Shown here: positions 11,371 to 19,931 of the stretch, piece by piece
How the letters are laid out: each line of letters opens with the position of its first letter
How positions within the stretch are numbered: the first letter of the stretch is position 1
NCBI GenBank assembly: GCA_900319905.1
Contig: ONQB01000018.1
Coordinates: forward strand, 19,312-83,311
Direction of reading: 5' to 3'
DNA length: 64,000 nucleotides
Origin: an uncultured Prevotella sp.
Lineage (GTDB): Bacteria > Bacteroidota > Bacteroidia > Bacteroidales > Bacteroidaceae
The notes under the pieces: generated by a model
Told to the model about the DNA's origin: nothing
The model's database searches: none
Seen by the model: only the letters and a program-made list of their open reading frames with translations
Program-made: the position numbers and the translations under genes

Positions 11371-12792
11371 ATGAAGCATATCGTTTTGACAGGTCTGCTG
11401 TCACTGGCAGGAATCATCGTACTGGCGCAGCAGAATGACCCAGTTGTCATGCATATCAACGGTCATCCTGTGACGCGTTCGGAATTTGAGTATTCCTACA
11501 ACAAGAATAACTCCGAGGGAGTCATCGACAAGAAGAGCGTGGCCGACTACGTGCCGCTCTTTGTGGCCTATCGCCTGAAGGTGGAGGCTGCCATGGATGC
11601 CCGTCTCGATACGACGCAGTCGTTCCAGCGTGAGTTTGCATCCTACCGTGACCAGCAGATACGTCCCGCGATGATCACCGATGCCGACGTTGAGGCTGCT
11701 GCCCATAAGATCTATAAGGAGACACAGGAGCGCATCGACTCTACAGGAGGCATGCTCAAGGTGGCCCATATCCTCATCCAGTTCCCGCGCAATGCCACAG
11801 ACAAGGCCAAGGCTGCCGTCAAGGCCAAGGCCGACTCTCTGTATGGCGTGCTGAAGAAGGGTGGTGACTTTGCTGCCCTGGCACGCGAGTACTCGCAGGA
11901 CCCTGGTTCCGCTAAGCGGGGCGGCGAGCTGTCGTGGATTGTGAAGGGACAGACCGTGAAGCCTTTTGAGGATGCCGCGTGGGCGCTGAAAGACGGTGAG
12001 ATAAGCCGTCCCGTAGAGTCGCCCTTTGGCTGGCATATCATCAAACGGGAGGAGCACCAGAAGTTCTTCGACTATGCGTCGCAGCGTGATGCCATCTATA
12101 AGTTCATGAAGATGCGCAATATCAACGAGCAGCTCATCAACCAGCGTCTCGACTCCCTTGCTAAGGCACAGGGTACGACACCCGCCAAGGTGTTGGAGGC
12201 TAAGAAGCTGGAGCTGGAGGCGAAGGACCCCAATCTGAAGTACTTGATTGCCGAGTATCACGATGGACTGTTGCTTTACGACATCGCCAACCGTACCGTG
12301 TGGCAGAAGGCACAGCAAGACTCAGTGGGACAGATGCAGTTCTTCAAGAAGCATCGCAAGCAGTACACCTGGACGGAGCCCCGTTTCAAGGGCATCGCTT
12401 ACTGCACCCGTCATCAGGACGACGTGCAGCGCGTGAAGGACGTGTTGAAGGACAAGCCCTTCAGCCAGTGGGCCGAGGTGTTGCGCAGCACGTTCAACAA
12501 CGACTCGGTGCTGCGCATCCGTGCCGAGAAAGGCCTGTTTAAGAAAGGCATGAACGCCCTTGTCGACAAGGAGATTTTTGGCAAGGACACTACTGCGGCT
12601 CCCGTCAAGGACTATCCCTACACCGCCGTCTACGGACATGAGATCAGTGCCCCCGAGGAACTCGACGACGTGCGCGCCGACGTCATTGCCGACTACCAGA
12701 ACGAGCTTGAGTCGCAATGGGTGAAAGCCCTGCGCAAGCGCTATAAGGTCGACGTTGACGAGCAGGTGCTCAAAACAGTGAATAAACATTAA
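11371..12792 (+). CDS. Periplasmic parvulin-type peptidylprolyl isomerase
   Basis: Exported folding factor, probably for outer-membrane proteins. It starts with a signal peptide (MKHIVLTGLLSLAGIIVLAQ). One parvulin (rotamase) domain runs from about residue 128 to 230 (VAHILIQFP ... FGWHIIKREEH), flanked by SurA-like helical regions; the remaining 240 residues are helical and not assigned. The protein is 473 residues and is followed three bases later by a second parvulin protein, making a tandem pair of related chaperones. Which of the two is the functional SurA equivalent cannot be told from sequence. Confidence 0.85.
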   Translation: MKHIVLTGLLSLAGIIVLAQQNDPVVMHINGHPVTRSEFEYSYNKNNSEGVIDKKSVADYVPLFVAYRLKVEAAMDARLDTTQSFQREFASYRDQQIRPAMITDADVEAAAHKIYKETQERIDSTGGMLKVAHILIQFPRNATDKAKAAVKAKADSLYGVLKKGGDFAALAREYSQDPGSAKRGGELSWIVKGQTVKPFEDAAWALKDGEISRPVESPFGWHIIKREEHQKFFDYASQRDAIYKFMKMRNINEQLINQRLDSLAKAQGTTPAKVLEAKKLELEAKDPNLKYLIAEYHDGLLLYDIANRTVWQKAQQDSVGQMQFFKKHRKQYTWTEPRFKGIAYCTRHQDDVQRVKDVLKDKPFSQWAEVLRSTFNNDSVLRIRAEKGLFKKGMNALVDKEIFGKDTTAAPVKDYPYTAVYGHEISAPEELDDVRADVIADYQNELESQWVKALRKRYKVDVDEQVLKTVNKH

Positions 12793-12795
12793 TCC

Positions 12796-14244
12796 ATGAA
12801 AATAAGAAAGACCACACTTACAGCGTGCGTGGTGCTGGCCCTTGCCATGACGGCAATGGCCGGCACACGTGGGCGTAGCGCCATAATGGCATCTGCCAAG
12901 CAGGACTCTGCTGTTGTTGACTCAGCCGTCAAGCAGGAGGCCCCCATACCCGAGAACAGCGTCATCGACGAGGTGATCTGGGTGGTGGGCGACGAGCCTA
13001 TCCTTAAGTCGGATGTGGAGCAGATGCGCATGCAAGGACTTGCCGAGGGCATCAACTTCGGTGCTGATCCCGACTATTCCATTCCCGAGCAGTTGGCTGT
13101 GCAGAAGTTGTTTCTGCATCAGGCACAGATCGACTCCATCGAAGTGTCGGAGTCGGAAGTGTCGGAAGCCGTCAACCAGCAGATCAACCGGTGGATAGAA
13201 GCCGCCGGGTCGCAGGAGAAGCTTGAGGAATACCGCAAGGAGAGTGTCAACGACATGCGCAACGAACTGCACGACGAGTTCAAGAACCAGCAGCTCATCC
13301 AGAAGATGAAGCAGAAGCTGGTGGAGGACATCAAGGTGACGCCGGCTGACGTGCGGGCTTATTTTCGCAATCTGCCTGCCGACAGCGTGCCTTACGTGCC
13401 GACAGAGGTTGAGGTGGAGATTCTTGTCAATGCGCCTCGCATCAAACAAAGCGAGATCAACCGTGTGAAGGATGAGTTGCGTAGCTTCACCGACCGTGTG
13501 AACAAAGGAGAGACTACATTCTCGACATTGGCACGCCTCTATTCCGAGGATCCCTTGTCAGCGCGTCAGGGTGGTGAGCTCGGCTATACCGGCCGTGGCG
13601 TTCTCGATCCCGCCTTCGCCAATGTGGCTTTCAACCTCACCGATCCCAAGAAGATCTCGAAGATCGTGGAGTCGGAGTTTGGTTTCCACATCATCCAGCT
13701 CATCGACAAGCGTGGCGATAAGATCAACTGCCGCCATATCCTGCTCAAGCCGAAGGTGTCGGCCGACGAGATCTCCGATGCCGAGCACCGGCTCGACTCC
13801 ATCAGCAGCGACATCCGTGCCGGTAAGTTCAGTTTCGAGGAGGCTGCGTCCTACCTCTCTGATGATAAGGATACCAAAAATAATAAAGGTCTGATGTCGA
13901 ACAGTACTGCCGATGGTATGACGTCGCGTTTCCAGATGAAGGATCTGCCTACCGAGGTGGCACGTGTGGTCGACACTATGAAGGTGGGCGAGATATCGGC
14001 ACCATTCGAGATGATCAACTCCAAGGGCAAGACCGTGGTCGCCGTGGTCAAGCTCAAGAGCCGCACCCTCGGACACAAGGCCTCCATTACGGAGGACTTC
14101 CAGGTGATGAAAGACGTGGTGCTCAACAAAGAGCGCGAGAACTTCCTGCACCAATGGGTGGTCGACAAGATCAAGCATACCTATGTGCGACTGGCCGACC
14201 GTTACCGAAACGGCAAATATGAATATCAAGGTTGGGTGAAATGA
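12796..14244 (+). CDS. surA: SurA-like periplasmic chaperone/peptidylprolyl isomerase
   Basis: Exported chaperone for outer-membrane barrel proteins. A signal sequence ends near AMAGT; a SurA N-terminal helical domain follows (VVGDEPILKSDVEQMRMQG, the typical opening of SurA proteins). Two parvulin-like domains come next, one ending in FGFHIIQLIDKRGD and one starting CRHILLKPKVSADE. The length, 482 residues, is near the SurA norm. The stop overlaps the next start as ATGA, coupling it to the OstA-like gene; that fits a joint role in outer-membrane assembly. Confidence 0.85.
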   Translation: MKIRKTTLTACVVLALAMTAMAGTRGRSAIMASAKQDSAVVDSAVKQEAPIPENSVIDEVIWVVGDEPILKSDVEQMRMQGLAEGINFGADPDYSIPEQLAVQKLFLHQAQIDSIEVSESEVSEAVNQQINRWIEAAGSQEKLEEYRKESVNDMRNELHDEFKNQQLIQKMKQKLVEDIKVTPADVRAYFRNLPADSVPYVPTEVEVEILVNAPRIKQSEINRVKDELRSFTDRVNKGETTFSTLARLYSEDPLSARQGGELGYTGRGVLDPAFANVAFNLTDPKKISKIVESEFGFHIIQLIDKRGDKINCRHILLKPKVSADEISDAEHRLDSISSDIRAGKFSFEEAASYLSDDKDTKNNKGLMSNSTADGMTSRFQMKDLPTEVARVVDTMKVGEISAPFEMINSKGKTVVAVVKLKSRTLGHKASITEDFQVMKDVVLNKERENFLHQWVVDKIKHTYVRLADRYRNGKYEYQGWVK

Positions 14245-16073
14245 ATATAAGAGGCAAGGTCTCTCATTATTTTGCAGGGCATAGGATCGTCACGATGATG
14301 GTTCTATGCTTGCTTGTCCTTGGACTGCTGACTGCCGTGGCCGCTCCTCGGCAACGTGGTCGCAAGGCGGTCGTTGATGACCGCGTCTACCTCATCCACT
14401 CCGACGTATTGAAATACGACATGATGGGGCCCAATCCCGACGCGCAGATTGCCAAGGGACATGTGGCCTTCCGTCACAAGGGTGCTACGCTGTTGTGTGA
14501 CAGTGCCTATTATTTCCAGGGCACCAACTCGTTCCGTGCCTTCGGACATGTACGCTTCCGTCAGGGTGACACGTTGTCGTTGTCATGCGACAATGCCTGG
14601 TACGACGGTCAAGGACAAATGATGGAAGCCCGTAAGAACGTGGTGCTGCGCCATCGTGGACAAGTGCTCTATACCGACAGCCTCAATTACGACCGTCTGT
14701 ACAATAATGCTTACTTCTTCCGTGGTGGCCGTCTCGTGGATGGGAAGAGCAAGCTCAGCTCTGACTGGGGTGAGTACAACACCGAGACCAAGCGGGCCGT
14801 ATTCTACTATGATGTGCAACTGCACACGCCGCAGAACCGTGTGTCAACTGATACGCTCTACTACGACGCTGCCAAGTCGCTGGCTCACGTCGTGGGACTC
14901 TATACGCCCAACAAAGGACTTGGCAAGGTGGGACCGTCGATCATTGTCAACAAAGATGGAAAGGTCCATACCACCGACGCCTGGTTCAACACAAAGACCG
15001 ACCGCGCCCGGCTCTATGGCCGGTCGACCATCATTGACCAGCAACGTACCATCACCGGCGACACCTTATTTTATAATAGCAAGACGGGTGACAACCGCGG
15101 CTATGGCAATGTGGTGTATGTCGATAAGAAGAACAAGAACGAGCTGACCTGTGGAGAGGTGGTCTACAACGAGAAGACCGGTAAGGGCTTTGCCACTCGC
15201 CACGCCCTCGTCAAGGACTATTCGCAGAAAGATACTGTCTACCTGCATGCCGATACCATGCGGGTGGAGACGTTCAACATCAATACCGACTCCGTCTACC
15301 GCAAGGTGCACTGCTACCGTAAGGTGCGCATGTACCGTGTCGACCTGCAGGCCGTGTGCGACTCGCTGGTTGGCAACAGCCGCGACTCGAGTATGACGAT
15401 GTATACCGACCCTATCGCCTGGAGCGGTCCCCGACAGCTGACAGGTGAAGTCATCAAGGTGTTCTCCAATGACAGCACCATCCGTGAGGCGCGCGTGCTG
15501 GGACAGGCACTGTCTATCGAGCTGATGCCCGACAGCGTGCATTACAACCAGATTTCCTCCCGCGACATCTACTCCTATTTCATCGACGGTAACATCCGGC
15601 GGTCCGATGCCATCAGCAATGTCCGGGCCATCTATTTCCCCCAGGACAGTAAGGACAGTTCGCTCATTGGTCTCAACTACGTCGAGACCGATACCATGAG
15701 GATGTTTATCTCGCCCGAGCGCAAGCTGCAGCGCATCTGGATGCCGAAGGCCACCGGTACGCTCTATCCGATGACCCAGATACCGCCGGAAAAGAACAAG
15801 CTCGATGTCTTCCAGTGGTTTGACTATGTGCGGCCTCTCGACAAGAACGACGTGTTCAACTGGCGCGGCAAGGCCAAAGGCACGGAGATCAAGACGATAG
15901 AGCGCCATGCGGCGCCTCTGCAGTATCTGTCGGGCGACGGGCCGGGTAGAGAAGCGGCCACTGCGGAGAGGAAGTCGTCGGGGACTTCAGGCACTGCCGC
16001 CACTAAAGTCTCGACCACCAAGAACCGTACGGCTGCCAGGAGCAGTGCCGCAAGGAAGAAAGGCAGGAAGTGA
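14241..16073 (+). CDS. OstA/LptA-like lipopolysaccharide transport protein
   Basis: Predicted periplasmic beta-jelly-roll protein of the LptA/OstA type that would carry LPS across the periplasm. It has an N-terminal membrane segment (IVTMMVLCLLVLGLLTAVAA) and then many repeats of the LptA pattern, such as HSDVLKYD, AKGHVAFRHKGATLLCDSAY and RKNVVLRHRGQVLYTDSLNY. A basic Ser/Thr/Ala-rich tail ends KKGRK. I start at 14241 (MNIRGKV), where ATGA overlaps the surA stop. At 610 residues it is far larger than proteobacterial LptA, as usual in Bacteroidota. Confidence 0.82.
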   Translation: MNIRGKVSHYFAGHRIVTMMVLCLLVLGLLTAVAAPRQRGRKAVVDDRVYLIHSDVLKYDMMGPNPDAQIAKGHVAFRHKGATLLCDSAYYFQGTNSFRAFGHVRFRQGDTLSLSCDNAWYDGQGQMMEARKNVVLRHRGQVLYTDSLNYDRLYNNAYFFRGGRLVDGKSKLSSDWGEYNTETKRAVFYYDVQLHTPQNRVSTDTLYYDAAKSLAHVVGLYTPNKGLGKVGPSIIVNKDGKVHTTDAWFNTKTDRARLYGRSTIIDQQRTITGDTLFYNSKTGDNRGYGNVVYVDKKNKNELTCGEVVYNEKTGKGFATRHALVKDYSQKDTVYLHADTMRVETFNINTDSVYRKVHCYRKVRMYRVDLQAVCDSLVGNSRDSSMTMYTDPIAWSGPRQLTGEVIKVFSNDSTIREARVLGQALSIELMPDSVHYNQISSRDIYSYFIDGNIRRSDAISNVRAIYFPQDSKDSSLIGLNYVETDTMRMFISPERKLQRIWMPKATGTLYPMTQIPPEKNKLDVFQWFDYVRPLDKNDVFNWRGKAKGTEIKTIERHAAPLQYLSGDGPGREAATAERKSSGTSGTAATKVSTTKNRTAARSSAARKKGRK

Positions 16074-16399
16074 TGAATCTTCTTTTTCAGACACGGAAGC
16101 CACGCCGCTTCCATCATGAGCCCATCTATTACAGTGAGCGCGAGGACCGGTTGAGAAAATTGGAGGAACAGGCCCGGAAACAGTTGGCCCAGACGGCGGA
16201 CCGTGATAAGGAGGAAGCCTTGAACGAGACAGACGCCTCTCAGAAAAGAGACGCTTTTGCCGACGATATCCGTGGACAGTTTCGCCACGACCGTCGCCGT
16301 CCTTCGGGCTGTCTGCTGGGCGGACTGATGGGTACCAATATGATGGTCATTGCCCTCGTGTTGCTGCTTGTGATTTTGTTATTCTTATTGACACTTTAA
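16073..16399 (+). CDS. Small tail-anchored membrane protein of unknown function
   Basis: 108 residues. The N-terminal 85 are charged and helical (YYSEREDRLRKLEEQARKQL) and the last 20 form one hydrophobic helix (MVIALVLLLVILLFLLTL), so the bulk should lie in the cytoplasm with a C-terminal anchor. The start ATG shares one base with the stop of the OstA-like gene (TGATG) and mutL follows four bases after its stop. I recognise no named family. The coupling suggests a link to envelope assembly, but that is inference. Confidence 0.7.
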   Translation: MNLLFQTRKPRRFHHEPIYYSEREDRLRKLEEQARKQLAQTADRDKEEALNETDASQKRDAFADDIRGQFRHDRRRPSGCLLGGLMGTNMMVIALVLLLVILLFLLTL

Positions 16400-16403
16400 T
16401 TGT

Positions 16404-18275
16404 ATGAGCGATATCATTCAACTTTTACCCGACTCCGTAGCCAACCAGATAGCCGCCGGTGAGGTGATTCAGCGCCCTGCCTCGGTCATCAAGGAACTGG
16501 TTGAGAACGCGGTCGATGCCGGTGCCACACACATCGACGTGTCGGTGGTGGATGCCGGTCGCACGTCCATACAGGTCATCGACGACGGTTGTGGCATGTC
16601 GGAGACCGATGCCCGTCTGGCCTTTGAGCGTCATGCCACTTCCAAGATTACGAAGGCCGACGACCTGTTCAATCTGCACACGATGGGTTTCCGCGGAGAG
16701 GCGCTGCCGTCGATTGTCGCCGTGGCGCAGGTGGAACTCAAGACCCGACTGAAAGATGAGGAGATAGGCACCGATCTATGCATGGCCGCATCGCGTGTGG
16801 TGTCGCAGGAGCCTTGTGCCTGTCCGGTGGGCTGCAATTTCAAGGTGGAGAACCTCTTCTTCAATGTTCCCGCACGTCGGAAGTTCTTGAAGTCGAACAC
16901 TACCGAGCTCAACAATATCATCGCTGCTTTCGAGCGCATTGTGCTGGTCTATCCCAATGTGACGTTCACCCTTCACAGCAATGGCACCGAGCTGTACAAC
17001 CTGCGTGCGTGTGGCCTGCGTCAGCGCATCGTCGATGTCTTCGGCAAGCGCATCAACCAGGACCTGCTGCCGGTGAAGGTCGACACATCAGTGTGCCGCA
17101 TCTCCGGTTTTGTGGGTAAGCCTGAGTCGGCTAAGAAGAAAGGGCTGAAGCAGTTTTTCTTTGTCAATGGCCGCTACATGCGTCATCCTTATTTCAGCAA
17201 GGCCGTGATGTCCGTCTATGAGCGTCTTGTGCCGCAGGGCGAGCAAGTGCCTTACTTCCTTTATTTCGATGTCGACCCCAAGGACATTGACGTCAATATC
17301 CATCCTACGAAGACCGAGATAAAGTTTGAGAACGAGCAGGCCGTGTGGCAGATTCTTTCTGCCGCCGTGCGCGATGCCGTGGGCAGTTTCAACGACGTGT
17401 CGACCATCGAGTTCGACACCGAGGGCAAGCCCGACATACCCGTCTTCAATCCGGATGGTAATTTCTCCATGCCTAAGGTGGAGTACAACACCCAGTACAA
17501 TCCCTTCAAGACCAGTGGACCGTCCATGCCGAGCGGTGGTACGTCCTCGTCACTCAGCCGTGACTATGACTTGGCGGACAACCAGCAGAAAGTGCCCGAC
17601 CAATGGGAACAACTCTACAGCGGACTGGACGAGAAGCCTTCTGAGCCCGTTCATACGGTGCTCTTCCCTGCCCAACAGGACGATGACGACGACCCGCTGA
17701 TTGAAGAGAAGTCGCCGGTGCATTACCAGTACAAGGGACGCTACATCATGACTGCAGTCAAGTCCGGTCTGATGATCATTGACCAGCATCGTGCTCACGT
17801 GCGCATCCTCTATGAGCAGTACCTCCAGCGCTTGGGTGCCCGCAAGATGCATTCGCAGAAAGTGCTGTTCCCACAGACAGTGGAGCTGTCGGCGCAGGAG
17901 ATCGTGACGCTCAGCCAACTCAAAGACGACGTGTCGGAGATGGGTTTTGAACTGACTTCGTTGGGTGGTGCCACGTATTCGGTGAATGCCATCCCCGAGG
18001 GCTTTGATGGCATCGACATTCCCGGGTTGTTGCACGACATGCTGGCTGATGCGAAGAATGAGCCTTCCTCGGCCGTCAGTCAGGTGCATGAGACACTGGC
18101 ACTGAGCCTGGCCCGTGCTGCCGCCATTCCCTATGGTCAGGTACTGGGCAATGATGAGATGGAGAAGATCATCAACAGCCTCTTCCTATGTGAGAACGTC
18201 AACTATACGCCCGACGGCAAGTCGGTGCTGTGCATCCTCAAACAGAAAGATATCGAACAGATGTTGGGGGCGTAG
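16404..18275 (+). CDS. mutL: DNA mismatch repair protein MutL
   Basis: ATPase that links MutS mismatch recognition to strand removal. GHKL motifs are clear: ELVENAVDAGA, IDDGCGMSE, and TMGFRGEALPSI. The C-terminal dimerisation domain is present, but the metal-binding endonuclease motifs of MutH-independent MutL proteins look absent. The expected DQHA(x)2E(x)4E reads DQHRAHVRILYE, with Val where the first Glu should be. The ACR motif reads ARA, and CPHGRP reads YTPDGKS. The length of 623 residues is normal. It is the last gene of the guaB-surA-ostA run. Confidence 0.94.
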   Translation: MSDIIQLLPDSVANQIAAGEVIQRPASVIKELVENAVDAGATHIDVSVVDAGRTSIQVIDDGCGMSETDARLAFERHATSKITKADDLFNLHTMGFRGEALPSIVAVAQVELKTRLKDEEIGTDLCMAASRVVSQEPCACPVGCNFKVENLFFNVPARRKFLKSNTTELNNIIAAFERIVLVYPNVTFTLHSNGTELYNLRACGLRQRIVDVFGKRINQDLLPVKVDTSVCRISGFVGKPESAKKKGLKQFFFVNGRYMRHPYFSKAVMSVYERLVPQGEQVPYFLYFDVDPKDIDVNIHPTKTEIKFENEQAVWQILSAAVRDAVGSFNDVSTIEFDTEGKPDIPVFNPDGNFSMPKVEYNTQYNPFKTSGPSMPSGGTSSSLSRDYDLADNQQKVPDQWEQLYSGLDEKPSEPVHTVLFPAQQDDDDDPLIEEKSPVHYQYKGRYIMTAVKSGLMIIDQHRAHVRILYEQYLQRLGARKMHSQKVLFPQTVELSAQEIVTLSQLKDDVSEMGFELTSLGGATYSVNAIPEGFDGIDIPGLLHDMLADAKNEPSSAVSQVHETLALSLARAAAIPYGQVLGNDEMEKIINSLFLCENVNYTPDGKSVLCILKQKDIEQMLGA

Positions 18276-18296
18276 CAACGGTTAGGGAAGTATATT

Positions 18297-18406
18297 GAAG
18301 TCCAGAAGTCCAGAAGTCCGGAAGTCCAGTCATTACACATGCTGATAACAGCTACGTCCAAGAGACAATTGACCGGACTTCCGGACTTCTGTACTTCTGA
18401 ACTTCA
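18297..18406. repeat. Palindromic repeat of the GGACTTCTGAACTTCC family
   Basis: The left arm (18297-18330, units of GAAGTCCA and GAAGTCCGGAAGTCC) is mirrored by the right arm (18371-18406, GACCGGACTTCCGGACTTC...) around a roughly 40-base loop. It lies 20 bases past mutL; more ACTTCTGCACTTC units and TTTTTT follow (to 18437), so the structure could also end mutL transcription. Confidence 0.8.
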
Positions 18407-18555
18407 AAATACTTCAGCACTTCTGCACTTCTTTTTTAACGTATGAGGCATGTTTTTAAAGATGTGTACGTACACACGACTTGATTAATGTCAAAAATAT
18501 GCTAAAAAGCAGCAGAAAATGGGGTAGGCGGAGAACAACGTGTGTGATTTCATCC

Positions 18556-18563
18556 TATCTTTG
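18556..18563 (+). promoter_or_regulatory. Putative -7 box before a small ORF
   Basis: TATCTTTG matches TAnnTTTG. It would give a transcript with a leader of about 110 nt before the small ORF at 18683. Confidence 0.5.
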
Positions 18564-18682
18564 CACCAGAAAAAGAGAAAGCAACAGACTACAGCCTTGA
18601 TGAGAATTATTGATGAGAGGACATTCATGAGGCACATAAAACAACATTAGTGTTCAGGACAACAAAAAGAAAGGAGTGAACA

Positions 18683-18772
18683 ATGCTTATGCTAAACATG
18701 ACAACAATGTGCGTAATGGCTGCGATGCTTTTAGCTGTCAAATGGATGAATGACAACCAGCCTATGGATTAG
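18683..18772 (+). CDS. Small 29-residue Met-rich hydrophobic peptide
   Basis: Reads MLMLNMTTMCVMAAMLLAV followed by KWMNDNQPMD and a stop; eight of 29 residues are Met and the first 19 could form one membrane helix. An AAGGAG sequence lies eight bases before the ATG, notable because Bacteroidota seldom use such sites, and a good promoter box lies upstream. No family is recognised. It could be a real small membrane protein, a leader peptide, or chance. Confidence 0.4.
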   Translation: MLMLNMTTMCVMAAMLLAVKWMNDNQPMD

Positions 18773-18880
18773 ACGCACGAATGCGCAAGAATCGTTTGCG
18801 CAAGGAGAGACGTAAAGAACAGAATGAAAGTGAAGAAAAATTTGAGAAGAAAAATTTGAGACAGATAGTGAGCATAGAAG

Positions 18881-18917
18881 GAAAGGGCGGTTCCCAATGG
18901 TGGGGAGCCGCCCTTTC
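18881..18917. terminator. Hairpin between converging transcripts
   Basis: GAAAGGGCGG (18881-18890) pairs with CCGCCCTTTC (18908-18917). It lies between the plus-strand small ORF and the minus-strand cyclophilin and could serve both. Confidence 0.75.
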
Positions 18918-18932
18918 TCATGCTTTTCCATA

Positions 18933-19631
18933 TTATTTCAATACTGTAGCTTTCAGGATGCGCACGTCGTCGATCGGACGGTCGTAGTCGTCGGTCTGCA
19001 CATGGTCGATGGCGTCGACGACGTCGAGGCCCTTGATGACCTGACCAAACACCGTGTACATGCCATCGAGGTGGGGGGTGCCGCCAATCTGACGGTAGCA
19101 GTCGCGTATCTCCGGTGTCATCTTCACCGTGCCGCCCGTCCTCTCGTCGAGTTTCGCCTGCACGTTATCGAGCTGCTTGCTCGAGTAGGTGTCGCCCCAG
19201 ACAATGTAGAATTGGGCAGCCGATGAGGCTCGCTTGGGATTCTCGGCATCGCCCTGGCGGGCAGCGGCCAGCGCACCCCGCTTGTGGTAGTACTGTGGGA
19301 AGCGGAACTCAGCGGGAATGGTATAGTTCAGGTCATACTCACCGACCGACTCGCCGGGCTTGGCGTGTCGTGTGGTGGAGTCGCCGGTCTGAATCATGAA
19401 ATTGGCAATGACGCGATGCCACAGGATGCCGTTGTAATAGCCTTTCCGTACGAGCTTGAGGAAGTTGTCGCGGTGAAGGGGCGTCTCGTTGTACAGTTCG
19501 ACGACGATGTCGCCCTTCGACGTGCTGAGCAAGACTTGGTGACGCAGCGTGTCAACCTTCGTGGAGTCGGCAGCCTGCAGGGTGAGAAGTTGTACCAGTA
19601 GCAGGACCAGTAAAAGTAATTGTTTCTTCAT
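18933..19631 (-). CDS. Secreted cyclophilin-type peptidylprolyl isomerase
   Basis: Exported proline isomerase. Signal peptide MKKQLLLLVLLLVQLLTLQA; cyclophilin fold with the core motifs KGDIVVELYNE, GILWHRVIANFMIQTGD (catalytic Arg and Phe), AQFYIVWGD and FGQVIKGLDVVDAI. At 232 residues it has an insert of about 50 residues (after GDAENPKRASSAAQF) compared with a minimal cyclophilin. It stands alone on this strand with its own promoter box upstream. Confidence 0.92.
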   Translation of the reverse strand: MKKQLLLLVLLLVQLLTLQAADSTKVDTLRHQVLLSTSKGDIVVELYNETPLHRDNFLKLVRKGYYNGILWHRVIANFMIQTGDSTTRHAKPGESVGEYDLNYTIPAEFRFPQYYHKRGALAAARQGDAENPKRASSAAQFYIVWGDTYSSKQLDNVQAKLDERTGGTVKMTPEIRDCYRQIGGTPHLDGMYTVFGQVIKGLDVVDAIDHVQTDDYDRPIDDVRILKATVLK

Positions 19632-19769
19632 AAGTCATATCATCGCACCGCCTTATTATTGTTTATCTTTCCTGAAGCCATGAATAGGCTTGGAGGGTGT
19701 CGCCCGTCCCGGCAGTGCAATACAGACAGGTTGTCATCCCGAAATTTGTCTCAATAACTCTTGACATCG

Positions 19770-19777
19770 CAAATTTA
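19770..19777 (-). promoter_or_regulatory. Putative -7 box for the cyclophilin gene
   Basis: Reverse strand reads TAAATTTG, about 140 bases before the start codon. Confidence 0.45.
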
Positions 19778-19854
19778 AGCATTAATTCGGAGATAGAACT
19801 GCAGAAAATCTAATTTTTTCATCGCCACACGGCCGCTTTTATAAAAAGATACTG

Positions 19855-19862
19855 TAAATTTG
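19855..19862 (+). promoter_or_regulatory. Putative -7 box for the antiporter operon
   Basis: TAAATTTG lies 70 bases before the ATG at 19932 and rules out the in-frame TTG at 19860 as start, since that codon is part of the box. Confidence 0.55.
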
Positions 19863-19931
19863 CAGTTGATAGCCGGTCTTGCACCCCAGGGCCTGGCTGC
19901 ATGCAGACAACATCTAACGGAATACACAGGC

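Noticed and set aside
18781-18987. 68-codon charged open frame after the small peptide
   Set aside because: It crosses the bidirectional hairpin and enters the cyclophilin gene antisense; the first 28 codons could be real but nothing supports it.
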